A DNA stretch of 64,000 bases from contig NZ_JANKZG010000001.1 in NCBI RefSeq assembly GCF_027568475.1, positions 62,001-126,000 on the forward strand, given 5' to 3'. The position numbers were made by a program, and so were the translations under genes. Position 1 is the stretch's first letter. Every line of letters begins with the position of its first letter. The DNA is from Acinetobacter sp. HY1485 (GTDB lineage: Bacteria > Pseudomonadota > Gammaproteobacteria > Pseudomonadales > Moraxellaceae). This document shows positions 19,046-28,699 of this stretch, one piece after another. A model generated the notes under the pieces. The model was given only the letters and a program-made list of their open reading frames with translations, was not told the DNA's origin and searched no databases.

Positions 19046-20341
19046 ATGCAAGAAGCACAGCAAGAGTCCCGTATACGTTCAATTTTTAATGTAACGAGCG
19101 GGAATTTTTTAGAACAATACGATTTTTTCTTGTTTGGACTTTATGCCAAATTTATTGGAGAAACCTTTTTCCATTCAGATAGTGCATATGCCGCTTTGCT
19201 CAAAACCTTTCTGATTTTTGCAGTTAGTTTTTTTATGCGTCCAATTGGCGCACTCGTATTGGGTCCTTATGTAGACCGTTTGGGTCGCCGTAAAGGTTTA
19301 ATGCTAACCTTGAGTATTATGGCTTTTGGTTCTTTAATTATTGCATTTACCCCAGGTTATGACACGTTAGGTATCGCCGCTGCTATTTTGATTTTAGTGG
19401 GACGTTTGGCACAAGGTTTCTCAGCAGGTGTTGAGCTGGGTGGGGTATCTGTATATTTGTCTGAAATTGCAGATGAACATAACAAAGGGTTTATGACCAG
19501 TTGGCAATCAGCAAGTCAGCAAGTGGCTGTAATTTTTGCCGCTTTACTCGGTTTTGGTATTAGTACATGGTTTACTACTGCACAAGTGGCAGAATGGGCA
19601 TGGCGTATTCCCTTTATTATTGGGTGTTTAATTATTCCTGCTATTTTCTATTTGCGTGGAAATCTTAAAGAAACAGAAGATTTTGCGTCACGTACAGAAC
19701 ATCCAACCACAAAACAAATTTTAAAAACATTGGCAGAAAATTGGAAAGTAGTGATAGCAGGGATGTTATTGGTAGCAACTACCACCACGATGTTTTATTT
19801 TATTACGGTTTATACGCCAACTTACGGACGCGAAGTATTACATCTTTCAATAGCAGATAGCTTAATTGCGACAATTATGGTGGGCATCAGTAATTTTATT
19901 TTACTCCCTATTGGCGGTATGTTGTCAGATAAGTTTGGACGTAAGCCAATGCTTGTAGGTATGTCTGTACTTATTTTATTTTGTGCTTATCCATTACTCA
20001 GTTGGTTAACTGCTAATGTAAGTTTGGCACATATGTTGATGGTACTTTTTTGCTTTTCTTTAATTTATAGCTTTTACAATGGTGCAATGGTAGTAACACT
20101 TACCGAAATTATGCCACGTTCTGTACGGACATCTGGTTTTTCTGTAGCCTACAGTTTGGCAACGTCTGTGTTTGGTGGTTTAACACCTGTGATTGCAACT
20201 ATGATCGTGCAACATACGGGTAGTAACAGTACACCTGCGTTTTGGTTAATGACAGCAGCCGTTTTAAGCTTATTGGCATGTTTTTATGTGTTTTCTGTTG
20301 CAAAATTGCACCATCAATCTAGAGAAACAGTAAAAATTTGA
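19046..20341 (+). CDS. MFS transporter, metabolite:H+ symporter (citrate-type) family
   Basis: A 431-residue major facilitator with 12 predicted helices. The loop 2-3 signature GPYVDRLGRRKGL and the second copy GGMLSDKFGRKPM are clear. NFLEQYDFFLFGLYAKFI and AQGFSAGVELGGVSVYLSE resemble the MHS branch (citrate, tricarballylate and proline/betaine symporters), closest in feel to citrate-type carriers. Substrate is not certain. A strong SD (GGAGGG) lies before the ATG. Confidence 0.8.
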   Translation: MQEAQQESRIRSIFNVTSGNFLEQYDFFLFGLYAKFIGETFFHSDSAYAALLKTFLIFAVSFFMRPIGALVLGPYVDRLGRRKGLMLTLSIMAFGSLIIAFTPGYDTLGIAAAILILVGRLAQGFSAGVELGGVSVYLSEIADEHNKGFMTSWQSASQQVAVIFAALLGFGISTWFTTAQVAEWAWRIPFIIGCLIIPAIFYLRGNLKETEDFASRTEHPTTKQILKTLAENWKVVIAGMLLVATTTTMFYFITVYTPTYGREVLHLSIADSLIATIMVGISNFILLPIGGMLSDKFGRKPMLVGMSVLILFCAYPLLSWLTANVSLAHMLMVLFCFSLIYSFYNGAMVVTLTEIMPRSVRTSGFSVAYSLATSVFGGLTPVIATMIVQHTGSNSTPAFWLMTAAVLSLLACFYVFSVAKLHHQSRETVKI

Positions 20342-20380
20342 TTTTTTGATGATTAAATGTTCGTTTAATCAATAAATTAC

Positions 20381-20409
20381 TTGATTGAAAAAGCAAGTCT
20401 TTGTAATAT
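20381..20409 (+). promoter_or_regulatory. sigma-70 promoter of tRNA-Ser
   Basis: TTGATT, a 17-bp spacer, then TAATAT, ending ten bases before the mature tRNA 5' end. Confidence 0.7.
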
Positions 20410-20418
20410 ACACCCCAT

Positions 20419-20509
20419 GGAAGCGTGGCAGAGCGGTTTAATGCACCGGTCTTGAAAACCGACGTGGGTTAATAGCCCACCGTGAGTTCGAATCTCACCG
20501 CTTCCGCCA
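20419..20509 (+). tRNA. tRNA-Ser (anticodon TGA)
   Basis: A 91-nt cloverleaf with acceptor arms GGAAGCG and CGCTTCC, a D arm beginning GCAGAGCGG, and anticodon loop CTTGAAA giving anticodon TGA. It has the long variable arm of class II tRNAs (GTGGG...CCCAC), a GTTCGAATC T-loop and encoded CCA. It decodes UCN serine codons, mainly UCA. A strong terminator follows. Confidence 0.95.
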
Positions 20510-20516
20510 AATTCTA

Positions 20517-20544
20517 AAACCCCTGCACAAGCAGGGGTTTTTTT
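20517..20544 (+). terminator. terminator of tRNA-Ser
   Basis: AAACCCCTGC-ACAA-GCAGGGGTTT, a perfect 10-bp stem, followed by a T-run. Confidence 0.92.
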
Positions 20545-20587
20545 ATATCTAAAATTAGGTATGATCATAGAATTTAGGTGTTAATGC

Positions 20588-21610
20588 ATGAAAATTATTG
20601 CAGATGAGAACCTTGCATTTACAGAATATTTTTTTGAAGAATTTGAAGTAGAGCAATGTGCAGGACGTACATTACAAGCCAAAGATGCTGAGGCTTTATT
20701 AATACGTTCTGTCACGCAACTAAATGAAAAGTTGCTCAAAGATAGCCACGTTAAATTTGTGGGGAGTGCAACCATTGGTACAGATCATCTTGATATTGCT
20801 TATTTAGAAAAACAACAAATTAAATGGTGTAATGCAGCAGGCTGTAATGCACAAGCTGTTGCTGAGTATGTCGTCACTGCACTATTACACGTTAATCCAA
20901 AATTTTTGCATCAGAACATCACATTAGGCATTGTGGGGCTAGGAAATGTAGGCAAGCGGTTATCTGCACTTGCACAACGTCTAGGTTGGAATGTGGTGGC
21001 TTATGACCCATTTATAACAAAAACAACATGGGCAGAACTTCTAAGCCAATCAGATGCAATTTCTATTCATGTACCCCTCACCAAAACAGGTGATTATCCA
21101 ACGTATCATTTATTTCATGAAAAGACGTTTAAACAAATGAAGCCCGATACAGTGCTTATTAATAGTGCGCGTGGTGCGGTAATTAGTGAACAGGCTTTAT
21201 TAGAAGATATCAAATACACACAGCGCAAAGTGGTGTTAGATGTTTTTGAACATGAACCTGTAATTTCTCAAGCTGTATTAGATGCTGTGACGTTAGTAAC
21301 GCCTCATATTGCAGGTTATAGCTTAGAGGGTAAAGCGCGTGGTACACAAATGGTATATGACCAATTTTGTGAATTTTATCAACGTCCAAAAATTAAAGAT
21401 TTTAGAACACAGCTTCCAAGTTGTCAGCAGTATTTTGGTGAGCTTAAAACAGTCTTAGAACAACCAAAGCGTTTATATAATATTGCACAAGATGATGCCA
21501 ATTTGCGTGCTTGTTTAAAAAATGGTGTTGTAGAGCAAAGTGCTTTTGATGATTTAAGAAAAAATTATCCGCTACGCCGTGAATGGGCATCACATGGAGA
21601 TATTGCATGA
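20588..21610 (+). CDS. pdxB: erythronate-4-phosphate dehydrogenase
   Basis: The second step of DXP-dependent pyridoxal phosphate synthesis, oxidising 4-phosphoerythronate with NAD. A D-2-hydroxyacid dehydrogenase fold is shown by MKIIADENLAFTEYFFE at the start, VGSATIGTDHLD, the Rossmann glycines in LGIVGLGNVGKRLSALA, and INSARGAVISE. PdxB-type C-terminal sequence follows the catalytic domain. At 340 residues it is slightly shorter than most. It overlaps epmA by four bases (ATGA). Confidence 0.92.
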   Translation: MKIIADENLAFTEYFFEEFEVEQCAGRTLQAKDAEALLIRSVTQLNEKLLKDSHVKFVGSATIGTDHLDIAYLEKQQIKWCNAAGCNAQAVAEYVVTALLHVNPKFLHQNITLGIVGLGNVGKRLSALAQRLGWNVVAYDPFITKTTWAELLSQSDAISIHVPLTKTGDYPTYHLFHEKTFKQMKPDTVLINSARGAVISEQALLEDIKYTQRKVVLDVFEHEPVISQAVLDAVTLVTPHIAGYSLEGKARGTQMVYDQFCEFYQRPKIKDFRTQLPSCQQYFGELKTVLEQPKRLYNIAQDDANLRACLKNGVVEQSAFDDLRKNYPLRREWASHGDIA

Positions 21611-22569
21611 ACTATCAACCTACTTGTGGCTTAAGTGCGCTACAAGCCCGTGCCCGTATGTATGCGACTATTCGTCAATTTTTTGCTGAGCGAAATGTTC
21701 TAGAAGTTGAAACGCCTATTTTGTCAAAAGCAGGGGTAACCGATGTACATTTGGCATCTGTAAAAACACAGCGACATATTGCAGGTAAAGCACAAACACA
21801 TTATTTACAGACATCGCCTGAATTTCCAATGAAACGCTTATTGGCAAGTGGTAGTGGGGCAATTTATCAGATTTGTAAGGTTTTCCGTGATGATGAACAT
21901 GGGCGTAAACATAACAGTGAATTTACTATGTTGGAATGGTACCGCCCTGCGTTGAGTTTAAAAGACTTAATGCATGAAACTTCAGATCTGTTACAAGCGT
22001 GCTTAGGGGACCGTGTAACCCGCCCTGTGGTTTTAAGTTATAAACATGCTTTTGAAGACCGCTTAGATATTAACCCTTTACAAGCCACACTCATAGATTT
22101 AAAGACCTGTGCGCAACGTGTTGGACTAGATATAGATTTGGGTGATGATCGTTTAGGGTATATGGATTTACTGTTTTCACATATGGTTGAGCCAAGTTTA
22201 GGCTTTGATACACCTGTCTTTTTAACTGATTTTCCACCTGAAATGGCGTCTTTGGCAAAAACACGTTTAAATGATGACAACGAGCAGGTTGCAGCACGCT
22301 TTGAGGTATATATTGACGGGTTAGAGCTTGCAAATGCCTATGATGAATTGATTGATGCAGATGTGTTGCGTTTGCGCTTTGAAGCGGATAATAGCGAGCG
22401 TAAAAAACTAGGTCTAAATCCAATGCCAATAGATGAGTACTTATTAGCAGCATTACCTCATATGCCTGAATGTTCAGGCATTGCGTTAGGATTAGATCGT
22501 TTATTGATGATTGCACAACAAAAGCTTAAGCTAGCAGATGTGATTACGTTTCCTGCTGAGATCGCTTAA
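21607..22569 (+). CDS. epmA: EF-P beta-lysylation protein EpmA
   Basis: Attaches (R)-beta-lysine to the conserved lysine of elongation factor P, helping ribosomes pass polyproline stretches. It resembles the catalytic core of class II lysyl-tRNA synthetase without the anticodon domain, which fits its 320 residues. Class II motifs include FRDDEHGRKHNSEFTMLEWY and SGIALGLDRLLM near the end. The start is ATG 21607 overlapping the pdxB stop; a longer frame upstream only extends into pdxB. Its 3' end overlaps convergent cca by 26 bp. Its products include a local polyproline-like client, mrdA with its Pro-Thr tail, though that link is speculative. Confidence 0.92.
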   Translation: MNYQPTCGLSALQARARMYATIRQFFAERNVLEVETPILSKAGVTDVHLASVKTQRHIAGKAQTHYLQTSPEFPMKRLLASGSGAIYQICKVFRDDEHGRKHNSEFTMLEWYRPALSLKDLMHETSDLLQACLGDRVTRPVVLSYKHAFEDRLDINPLQATLIDLKTCAQRVGLDIDLGDDRLGYMDLLFSHMVEPSLGFDTPVFLTDFPPEMASLAKTRLNDDNEQVAARFEVYIDGLELANAYDELIDADVLRLRFEADNSERKKLGLNPMPIDEYLLAALPHMPECSGIALGLDRLLMIAQQKLKLADVITFPAEIA

Positions 22570-23773
22570 GTTGGTCTAGTTCATAAATGCGTTTTTTAAT
22601 GAGTTGCTCGCCAATGTCAGGACCTTTTACATAGCTTGGAAGGTCTTTGGCTTTAATGTTGCGAACACATTCCATTGCTTTAAGTAAATAATCTTTTTGT
22701 GGGTAAGGACGGTTTTCTAGTCCTAAACGACCTCGTGCATCACACTCACAAGCTTGAATAAACTCAATAACACGCTCGGGACGTCTAAGAACGTCTAAGC
22801 GTTGGAGTAAACGCCATAGTGTTCCACCTTTTAATGTCATGGCTTGATGACATTTAAGGTGTTCTTTACATACAATTAGTGCAAACTGTTTTGTAGCGGT
22901 GGGTACTTTAAAGCGTTCACAAAGCATTGTTACAGGCTCAATACCGCGCTGCTCGTGCATAATGTGCCTTGGTAGCACATCGACAGGGGTTAGTGCTTTA
23001 CCTAAGTCGTGTACAAGTACGGCAAAACGTACATCTAAGCTGTAATTGTGTTGGCAGGCTTGTTGCAGTGACATGAGTGTATGAATACCACAATCTATTT
23101 CAGGGTGATATTCGGGGCGTTGAGGCACTCCAAAAAGCGCATCAATTTCGGGGAATAAAACTGTGAGCGCACCACATTGGCGTAATACTTCAAAATAAAC
23201 ATCGGCATGTTTTTCCATAAGCGCGCGTGAGGTTTCTTTCCATACACGTTCAGGCGTTAAACATTCTAATTCGCCCGATGTTGCTAAAGTGCGCATAAGA
23301 GCAAGTGTTTCTTCTGCCACAACAAAACCATATTGTGCATAGCGTGCAGCAAAACGTGCAACACGCAATACGCGTAGTGGGTCTTCTACAAAGGCATCTG
23401 ATACATGGCGTAAAATTTTATTTTGAATATCCTGTGCGCCACCGTAAGGATCATATAAATGCCCTGCATCGTCTTGTGCAATTGCATTGATTGTTAAATC
23501 TCGGCGGATTAGGTCTTGCTCTAAAGTAACACTTGGGTCTGTATAAAACTCAAAGCCATGGTAGCCTTGTCCTTGTTTTCGTTCTGTACGGGCAAGTGCA
23601 TATTCTTCTTTTGTTTTAGGATGTAAAAAAACAGGAAAATCTCGACCAACAGGTTGATAGCCCTGATCCAACATTTTTTGTGGTGTGCTTCCAACCACAA
23701 CGTAATCTTTTTCGTGATAGGGATGCCCAAGTAATTGATCTCGAACAGCACCGCCTACTAAATAAACGCGCAT
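22544..23773 (-). CDS. cca: multifunctional CCA-adding enzyme
   Basis: tRNA nucleotidyltransferase that builds or repairs the 3' CCA end. The N-terminal signature is VYLVGGAVRDQLLG and EKDYVVVG (metal-binding acidic pair), then RRDLTINAIA. A C-terminal HD domain is present (VLVHDLGKALTP), as in gammaproteobacterial enzymes with added phosphatase and phosphodiesterase activity. At 409 residues it is full length. The start is fixed by the VGGAVRD motif only nine residues or so downstream. Its SD (AGAGG) lies inside the terminator stem of the upstream maeB gene. Confidence 0.93.
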   Translation of the reverse strand: MRVYLVGGAVRDQLLGHPYHEKDYVVVGSTPQKMLDQGYQPVGRDFPVFLHPKTKEEYALARTERKQGQGYHGFEFYTDPSVTLEQDLIRRDLTINAIAQDDAGHLYDPYGGAQDIQNKILRHVSDAFVEDPLRVLRVARFAARYAQYGFVVAEETLALMRTLATSGELECLTPERVWKETSRALMEKHADVYFEVLRQCGALTVLFPEIDALFGVPQRPEYHPEIDCGIHTLMSLQQACQHNYSLDVRFAVLVHDLGKALTPVDVLPRHIMHEQRGIEPVTMLCERFKVPTATKQFALIVCKEHLKCHQAMTLKGGTLWRLLQRLDVLRRPERVIEFIQACECDARGRLGLENRPYPQKDYLLKAMECVRNIKAKDLPSYVKGPDIGEQLIKKRIYELDQLKRSQQET

Positions 23774-23821
23774 AAAAAACCTCTATTCTTAACATTTATC
23801 ATGCATGAGAATAGAGGTTTA
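23774..23821 (-). terminator. maeB terminator overlapping the cca ribosome site
   Basis: AAACCTCTATTCT pairs with AGAATAGAGGTTT over 13 bp (arms 23777-23790 and 23809-23821), with an 18-nt loop. On the minus strand the T-run of this hairpin runs straight into the cca ATG, and the AGAGG in its 3' arm is the cca SD. Confidence 0.8.
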
Positions 23822-23830
23822 CACAAGCTT

Positions 23831-25084
23831 TTAAACGAGTTGAGCGAGTGTTTTACGGTAAGCGTCAAAGTCTTCGATTGGGCGTGTTGCAACGCCTGAA
23901 TCCATTGCTGCTTGTGCAATTGCAGGTGCAATTTCTGCAATTAAACGGTTGTCTAGAGGACCTGGGATCAGGTAATCACGACCAAATGATACGGCTGTTC
24001 CTTCTACTTCTGTATCAAGATGTGCCATTTTTGCAATTGCATGTACACATGCTACTTTCATTTCTTCGTTAATTGTAGTTGCACCTACATCTAACGCGCC
24101 ACGGAAAATATATGGGAAACAAAGTGCATTATTTACTTGGTTTGGATAATCCGAGCGACCTGTTGCCATAATGGCATCTGGACGTACTTCATGCGCATGC
24201 TCAGGTAAAATTTCTGGATCTGGATTTGCCAAAGCAAAAATGATTGGATTTTCAGCCATAGTTTTAACCATTTCTTTGGTTAAAATCCCTGCTGCTGACA
24301 AACCTAAGAACATATCTGCACCTTCAATTACTTCGTGTAACTGAGTTTGTGGAATGTCTTGCATATATTGCTTTTTAGACTCATCTAAATTGCTACGTGA
24401 AGTAGTAATAAGACCACGTGAGTCAGCAACAGTAATATTTTCTTTTTTAACCCCTAATGCACAAATTAGGTTTAAGCAAGAAAGTGCTGCAGCACCTGCA
24501 CCAGAAGCAACAATTTTGATATCTTCAATTTTTTTGTTGGTAATTTTAAGTGCATTGAGTAATGCTGCACCTACAATAATACTTGTACCATGCTGATCAT
24601 CATGGAACACAGGAATATTCATGCGTTCACGTAATTTACGCTCAATGTAAAAACATTCAGGCGCTTTAATATCTTCTAAGTTAATACCACCAAATGTTGG
24701 TTCTAACGCAGCGACAATATCCACAATTTTATCTGGATCGTTTTCTGCAATTTCGATATCAAAAACATCTACACCTGCAAACTTTTTAAATAGAACGCCT
24801 TTACCTTCCATTACAGGTTTAGAGGCTAAAGGTCCAATGTTTCCAAGACCCAAAACGGCTGTACCATTGGTGATAACAGCAACTAAATTACCACGTGCAG
24901 TGTAGCGGGCAGCCACAGAGGGGTCACGGGCAATCTCTAAACAAGGTTCAGCAACGCCGGGAGAATATGCGAGTGCTAAATCACGTTTGCTTGCCAATTG
25001 CTTGGTTGGCGTAACGCTAATTTTTCCAGGGTGTGGAAATTCATGATAGTCTAAAGCTTGCTGTTTAAATGTTTTTTCGTCCAT
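23831..25084 (-). CDS. maeB: malic enzyme, NADP-type (short form)
   Basis: Oxidative decarboxylation of malate to pyruvate, supplying NADPH. Key stretches are [14 protein letters not shown] near the N terminus, [31 protein letters not shown] and [10 protein letters not shown]. At 417 residues it has only the malic-enzyme domain and lacks the phosphotransacetylase-like C terminus of E. coli MaeB (759 residues). NAD versus NADP preference cannot be read from sequence alone. Confidence 0.9.
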   Translation of the reverse strand: MDEKTFKQQALDYHEFPHPGKISVTPTKQLASKRDLALAYSPGVAEPCLEIARDPSVAARYTARGNLVAVITNGTAVLGLGNIGPLASKPVMEGKGVLFKKFAGVDVFDIEIAENDPDKIVDIVAALEPTFGGINLEDIKAPECFYIERKLRERMNIPVFHDDQHGTSIIVGAALLNALKITNKKIEDIKIVASGAGAAALSCLNLICALGVKKENITVADSRGLITTSRSNLDESKKQYMQDIPQTQLHEVIEGADMFLGLSAAGILTKEMVKTMAENPIIFALANPDPEILPEHAHEVRPDAIMATGRSDYPNQVNNALCFPYIFRGALDVGATTINEEMKVACVHAIAKMAHLDTEVEGTAVSFGRDYLIPGPLDNRLIAEIAPAIAQAAMDSGVATRPIEDFDAYRKTLAQLV

Positions 25085-25192
25085 TTGAATCTCGTTAGTT
25101 ACGGGTTAATCTAGCCATAAGACTGGGATAGACTTTTTAAATATAACACTACTGAACCCATTCGCACAGTTGCAAAGATGCTTAAAAAAGCC

Positions 25193-27907
25193 TTAATTAT
25201 GAAAATTTTGCATAAAGTAAGTGGCATCATTGGCTTTTAAAGGTTTTGAAAATAAGTAACCTTGTATAATATGACACTGTTTACTTTGAAGGTAAGCAAG
25301 TTGTTCTTGCGTTTCAACACCTTCAGCAATAAGCGTTAGCCCCATTGCCGTTCCCATTGCAATAATGGCATTTAAAATGGCATTTTTACGGGGATTCTCA
25401 AAATCTTGAACAAATTGTTTATCAATTTTAATAACATCAAATGGAAACTCAGTTAGATAACCTAATGATGAGTAACCTTTACCAAAATCATCTAGTGCCA
25501 GTTTAATTTGTCGAACCTTAATTTGTTGCAAAACACGTTGTACGTAATCTGTATTTTCTATAAGAGAAGACTCAGTCATTTCAAATTCTAGGTATTGTCC
25601 GTTAATGTTGTATTTGGCAAGAAGATGATCTAAATGTGTTAAAAGTTGCCCACGATAAAGTTGTTGTGCATCTATATTGATGGATAATTGAATTAAAGGT
25701 AAGCCTTCATTTTGCCATTTTTTGAGTTGTATAATGGCATGTTTTAATACGTATTGCCCAATCTCTGAAATAATACTGGTTTGTTGGGCAGCAGGTAAAA
25801 ATTGATCGGGTAACAATATACCTTTGGTTGGATGGTTCCAACGAATAAGAGTCTCAAAACCGAAAATACGTTGTTGTTGCGTGTCGATTTTGGGTTGGTA
25901 GTACAGTTCTAGTTCATTATTTTTAAGTGCACGATGAAGCTCATTTTCTAAGTGAATGTCAGGTAAATATGCCGTTTTATGTGTAGTTGAATAATATTGC
26001 ACACTATCACCACCAAGTTGTTGAGCATGGTTAAGGGCTTGTTGTGCTTGCTGGTTCAGCGTTTCAAAGTTCTGACTATGATCGGGATAAATTGCAACCC
26101 CAATTGACAACGTTAAAATGAGTTCATGTTCTTCAACAGAAAATGGTGCTTTAAAACTTTCTAAAATTTGCTCACATAATGACTGAATACTTGGTTGAAT
26201 ATGATTGAGCTCATATACCAATACAAAATCTTCGCGATTTAAATACGCAATAATAAATGCATTCGGGTTGCTGATACGCAAACGTTGTGCAATCTTCTTG
26301 AGAAGAGTTGATGTCGCTTGATTACCTAAAAAAGCATGTAAAGCATTGAAGCGATCTATGCCAAGGCGAATAATAGCAATTTGATGAACGCTATTTTGGT
26401 GACTAATAAAAAATTCGTAAGTTTTATAATTGTAAGCAAAACGATTAGGTAAATTGGTAATGACATCATGATTTTCTAAGTAAGATAATCGTTTTTCTTG
26501 TTGTCTGTATTGGGTTAAGTCGGAGAATATACCTACATATTGCACAATATTTTGTTGATGGTCACGGATTGCATTGATATGACAGCGTATGTAAAGAGTA
26601 TTCCCATGGGTGAAATGTTCTTCAAATTCACCTGTAAACTGTGCTTTTTTTAAAATTTGATCAGTAATAGAAAAATGTAAACTACGCTGCTGAGGACGGT
26701 AATTATCTGCAATTTCGAAGATCTTTTTGTTTAAAATTGCATTGGGTTCTAAACCTGTCATTTTATAAAAAAATGGATTAGCCTCAACATAGCAAAGGTT
26801 TTGATCAAGCGTGACCACGCCCACATCAATGTGTTGTAAAATATTACTTGAATACTCTATTTGTCCTTGTGCCTTTTTTTCCACCTCTATATCGTGAAAA
26901 ACGCCTACCATATACAAGGGTTCATGGGTAAAGGTATTCCATTGAATGATTTGTCCTATACTTGAGATCCAAATCCAATCGCCTACATTATTTTTTATAC
27001 GATATTCACATTTGAAAAATTCAGTGTCTTTTAAAAAATAACGCTTGAGGTTTTGTACTACGTGATCAATATCATCGGGATGAATGACTCCTTCTAAATA
27101 TTTTTCGATTGTCGTGTCATTGCGCAAAATAATGGCTTCATGATGAGTTGCTTTAAAAATACTTTGTACCATATCCCATTCCCATGTTTTAACAGGAGTC
27201 AGATTATTGGTCATTGAAAGAATAGAGTTTTGTTTTTGTAATGTATTTGAAACCATATTAAATGAAGCTTGGGTCTGACAGCGTGTAATTTCTAAATTTT
27301 CTAAACGCTCTTGCAATTGTTGATGATTGTTTTGCAGTTTTTTGATTATATTATTTTTAGATGTGGCTTGTCTTTTCTTTTTGTCTAATAAATTCTGATA
27401 TTTAAGGGTTGTTTTAGTTAAACGACTTTGTAAAGTATAAATAGGAATAGCTGTGGCAATAATAGCCAAAAAAAATAAATGAAAATCGAGAGGATAAACA
27501 ACCACTAAAGGTAAAAGAGCTGGTATAAAATTAATTAAAAAATAAGTTAAGCGTTGGGTTAAAAATATCAGGCTTAAAATAGCATAAACCATTAAAAATA
27601 AAAAAGAAGTATAAGCGAGTAACTGAATACCACCCATGATCAAACCAATAATAAAAACAGTAATTTTGATAAATTGATGTTGTCTGTTTTGGCTTTGGTG
27701 AATTAAAAGTGTTTTTGAAAAAACGAGTAACCCAATGAGTATTGTTAAGCTTGCAAGTAGATACATAAAGAAGTGATGTAGCTGTAGAGAGATACAGCTA
27801 ATCAGCATGATTGTACCCGTTATAAAATAGGGGAGAAAGCGTAGCGTATTTCTAATTTGAACGGCAAACGCATTTGAATGTTGGTATTGCCGAGGTGAAA
27901 AAGGCAT
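25193..27907 (-). CDS. membrane PAS-GGDEF-EAL c-di-GMP signalling protein
   Basis: A 904-residue protein. The N-terminal ~190 residues have about six hydrophobic segments, followed by a coiled coil (~190-240), two PAS domains (~245-370 and ~375-485), GGDEF (~490-650) and EAL (~660-900). The GGDEF site reads NREDF instead of GG(D/E)EF, so diguanylate cyclase activity is unlikely. The EAL domain reads ETL but keeps DDFGKGYSSLGYL, EMTES and EGVET, so c-di-GMP phosphodiesterase activity is likely. The cyclase part probably acts as a regulatory domain. The sensed signal is unknown. Confidence 0.85.
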   Translation of the reverse strand: MPFSPRQYQHSNAFAVQIRNTLRFLPYFITGTIMLISCISLQLHHFFMYLLASLTILIGLLVFSKTLLIHQSQNRQHQFIKITVFIIGLIMGGIQLLAYTSFLFLMVYAILSLIFLTQRLTYFLINFIPALLPLVVVYPLDFHLFFLAIIATAIPIYTLQSRLTKTTLKYQNLLDKKKRQATSKNNIIKKLQNNHQQLQERLENLEITRCQTQASFNMVSNTLQKQNSILSMTNNLTPVKTWEWDMVQSIFKATHHEAIILRNDTTIEKYLEGVIHPDDIDHVVQNLKRYFLKDTEFFKCEYRIKNNVGDWIWISSIGQIIQWNTFTHEPLYMVGVFHDIEVEKKAQGQIEYSSNILQHIDVGVVTLDQNLCYVEANPFFYKMTGLEPNAILNKKIFEIADNYRPQQRSLHFSITDQILKKAQFTGEFEEHFTHGNTLYIRCHINAIRDHQQNIVQYVGIFSDLTQYRQQEKRLSYLENHDVITNLPNRFAYNYKTYEFFISHQNSVHQIAIIRLGIDRFNALHAFLGNQATSTLLKKIAQRLRISNPNAFIIAYLNREDFVLVYELNHIQPSIQSLCEQILESFKAPFSVEEHELILTLSIGVAIYPDHSQNFETLNQQAQQALNHAQQLGGDSVQYYSTTHKTAYLPDIHLENELHRALKNNELELYYQPKIDTQQQRIFGFETLIRWNHPTKGILLPDQFLPAAQQTSIISEIGQYVLKHAIIQLKKWQNEGLPLIQLSINIDAQQLYRGQLLTHLDHLLAKYNINGQYLEFEMTESSLIENTDYVQRVLQQIKVRQIKLALDDFGKGYSSLGYLTEFPFDVIKIDKQFVQDFENPRKNAILNAIIAMGTAMGLTLIAEGVETQEQLAYLQSKQCHIIQGYLFSKPLKANDATYFMQNFHN

Positions 27908-27960
27908 GCAAAATTTAACTCCTCTATTCTTATTTTAAAGAATAATTTATAACAGAAAAG

Positions 27961-28677
27961 TTAAGAGAAGTGAAAGTTTAAAATTGATAATGCAACCACA
28001 GGTGCGGTTTCTGTACGCAGTACACGCTCGCCAATACACCAATTTTTGAATTCAGCTTGATTTGCAGCTGTAATTTCGGCTTCACTTAAACCACCTTCAG
28101 GACCAATCAATAAGGCAATATCTGTCGTAGCATTTTGTAATACATTGGTTTTTTCTTTATTAGGCGCAAGAACTAAACGCGTTTTAGGTAGTGTGGTGGT
28201 TAACCATTCTTGTAATGGCAGTGGTGCAAGAATTTGAGGAACTTGATTTAAACCACATTGCTCGCATGCAGCAATAGCAACTGCTTGCCAATGATCAATT
28301 TTCTTTTGATCTCGGTCATACTTTAGGCGCATTTCACAACGGTCACTTGTGAGTAGTTGAATTTGACTTACCCCTAACTCAACCGCTTTTTGAATAGCGT
28401 AATCCATTCGGTCACCTTTAGACATGACTTGCCCTAAAGTAGCGTTAAACGCTGGTGTACGGTTATCTAAATTGAAGTGTATAATTTCAACAGTGGCATT
28501 TTTTTTATTAATTTCAGTTAAACGAGCTGTATATTCGCCACCTTGTCCATTAAACAAAATGGCTTCATCATCTAATTTTGCACGTAATACCCGAACCCAA
28601 TGATGAAAAACGGTTTCGTTTAGTAAGATTGATTCACCTAACGTTAATGGGGTTTCAATATAAAAACGGTTACTCAT
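27961..28677 (-). CDS. rsmE: 16S rRNA m3U1498 methyltransferase
   Basis: A SPOUT-class methyltransferase that methylates U1498 in the 30S decoding region. The N-terminal PUA-like domain includes FHHWVRVLRAK. The C-terminal knot carries LLIGPEGGLSEAEI and GERVLRTETAPVVAL, both RsmE signatures. Its 238 residues are normal. It follows the DUF1624-type gene by 22 bases on the same strand. Confidence 0.92.
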   Translation of the reverse strand: MSNRFYIETPLTLGESILLNETVFHHWVRVLRAKLDDEAILFNGQGGEYTARLTEINKKNATVEIIHFNLDNRTPAFNATLGQVMSKGDRMDYAIQKAVELGVSQIQLLTSDRCEMRLKYDRDQKKIDHWQAVAIAACEQCGLNQVPQILAPLPLQEWLTTTLPKTRLVLAPNKEKTNVLQNATTDIALLIGPEGGLSEAEITAANQAEFKNWCIGERVLRTETAPVVALSILNFHFS

Positions 28678-28699
28678 AAGAAGGCTCGGTATTAAGATA

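Noticed and set aside
20351..20370. Terminator after the MHS transporter
   Set aside because: GATTAAA/TTTAATC is all but one AT-pair, with no proper U-run; it is too weak to call.
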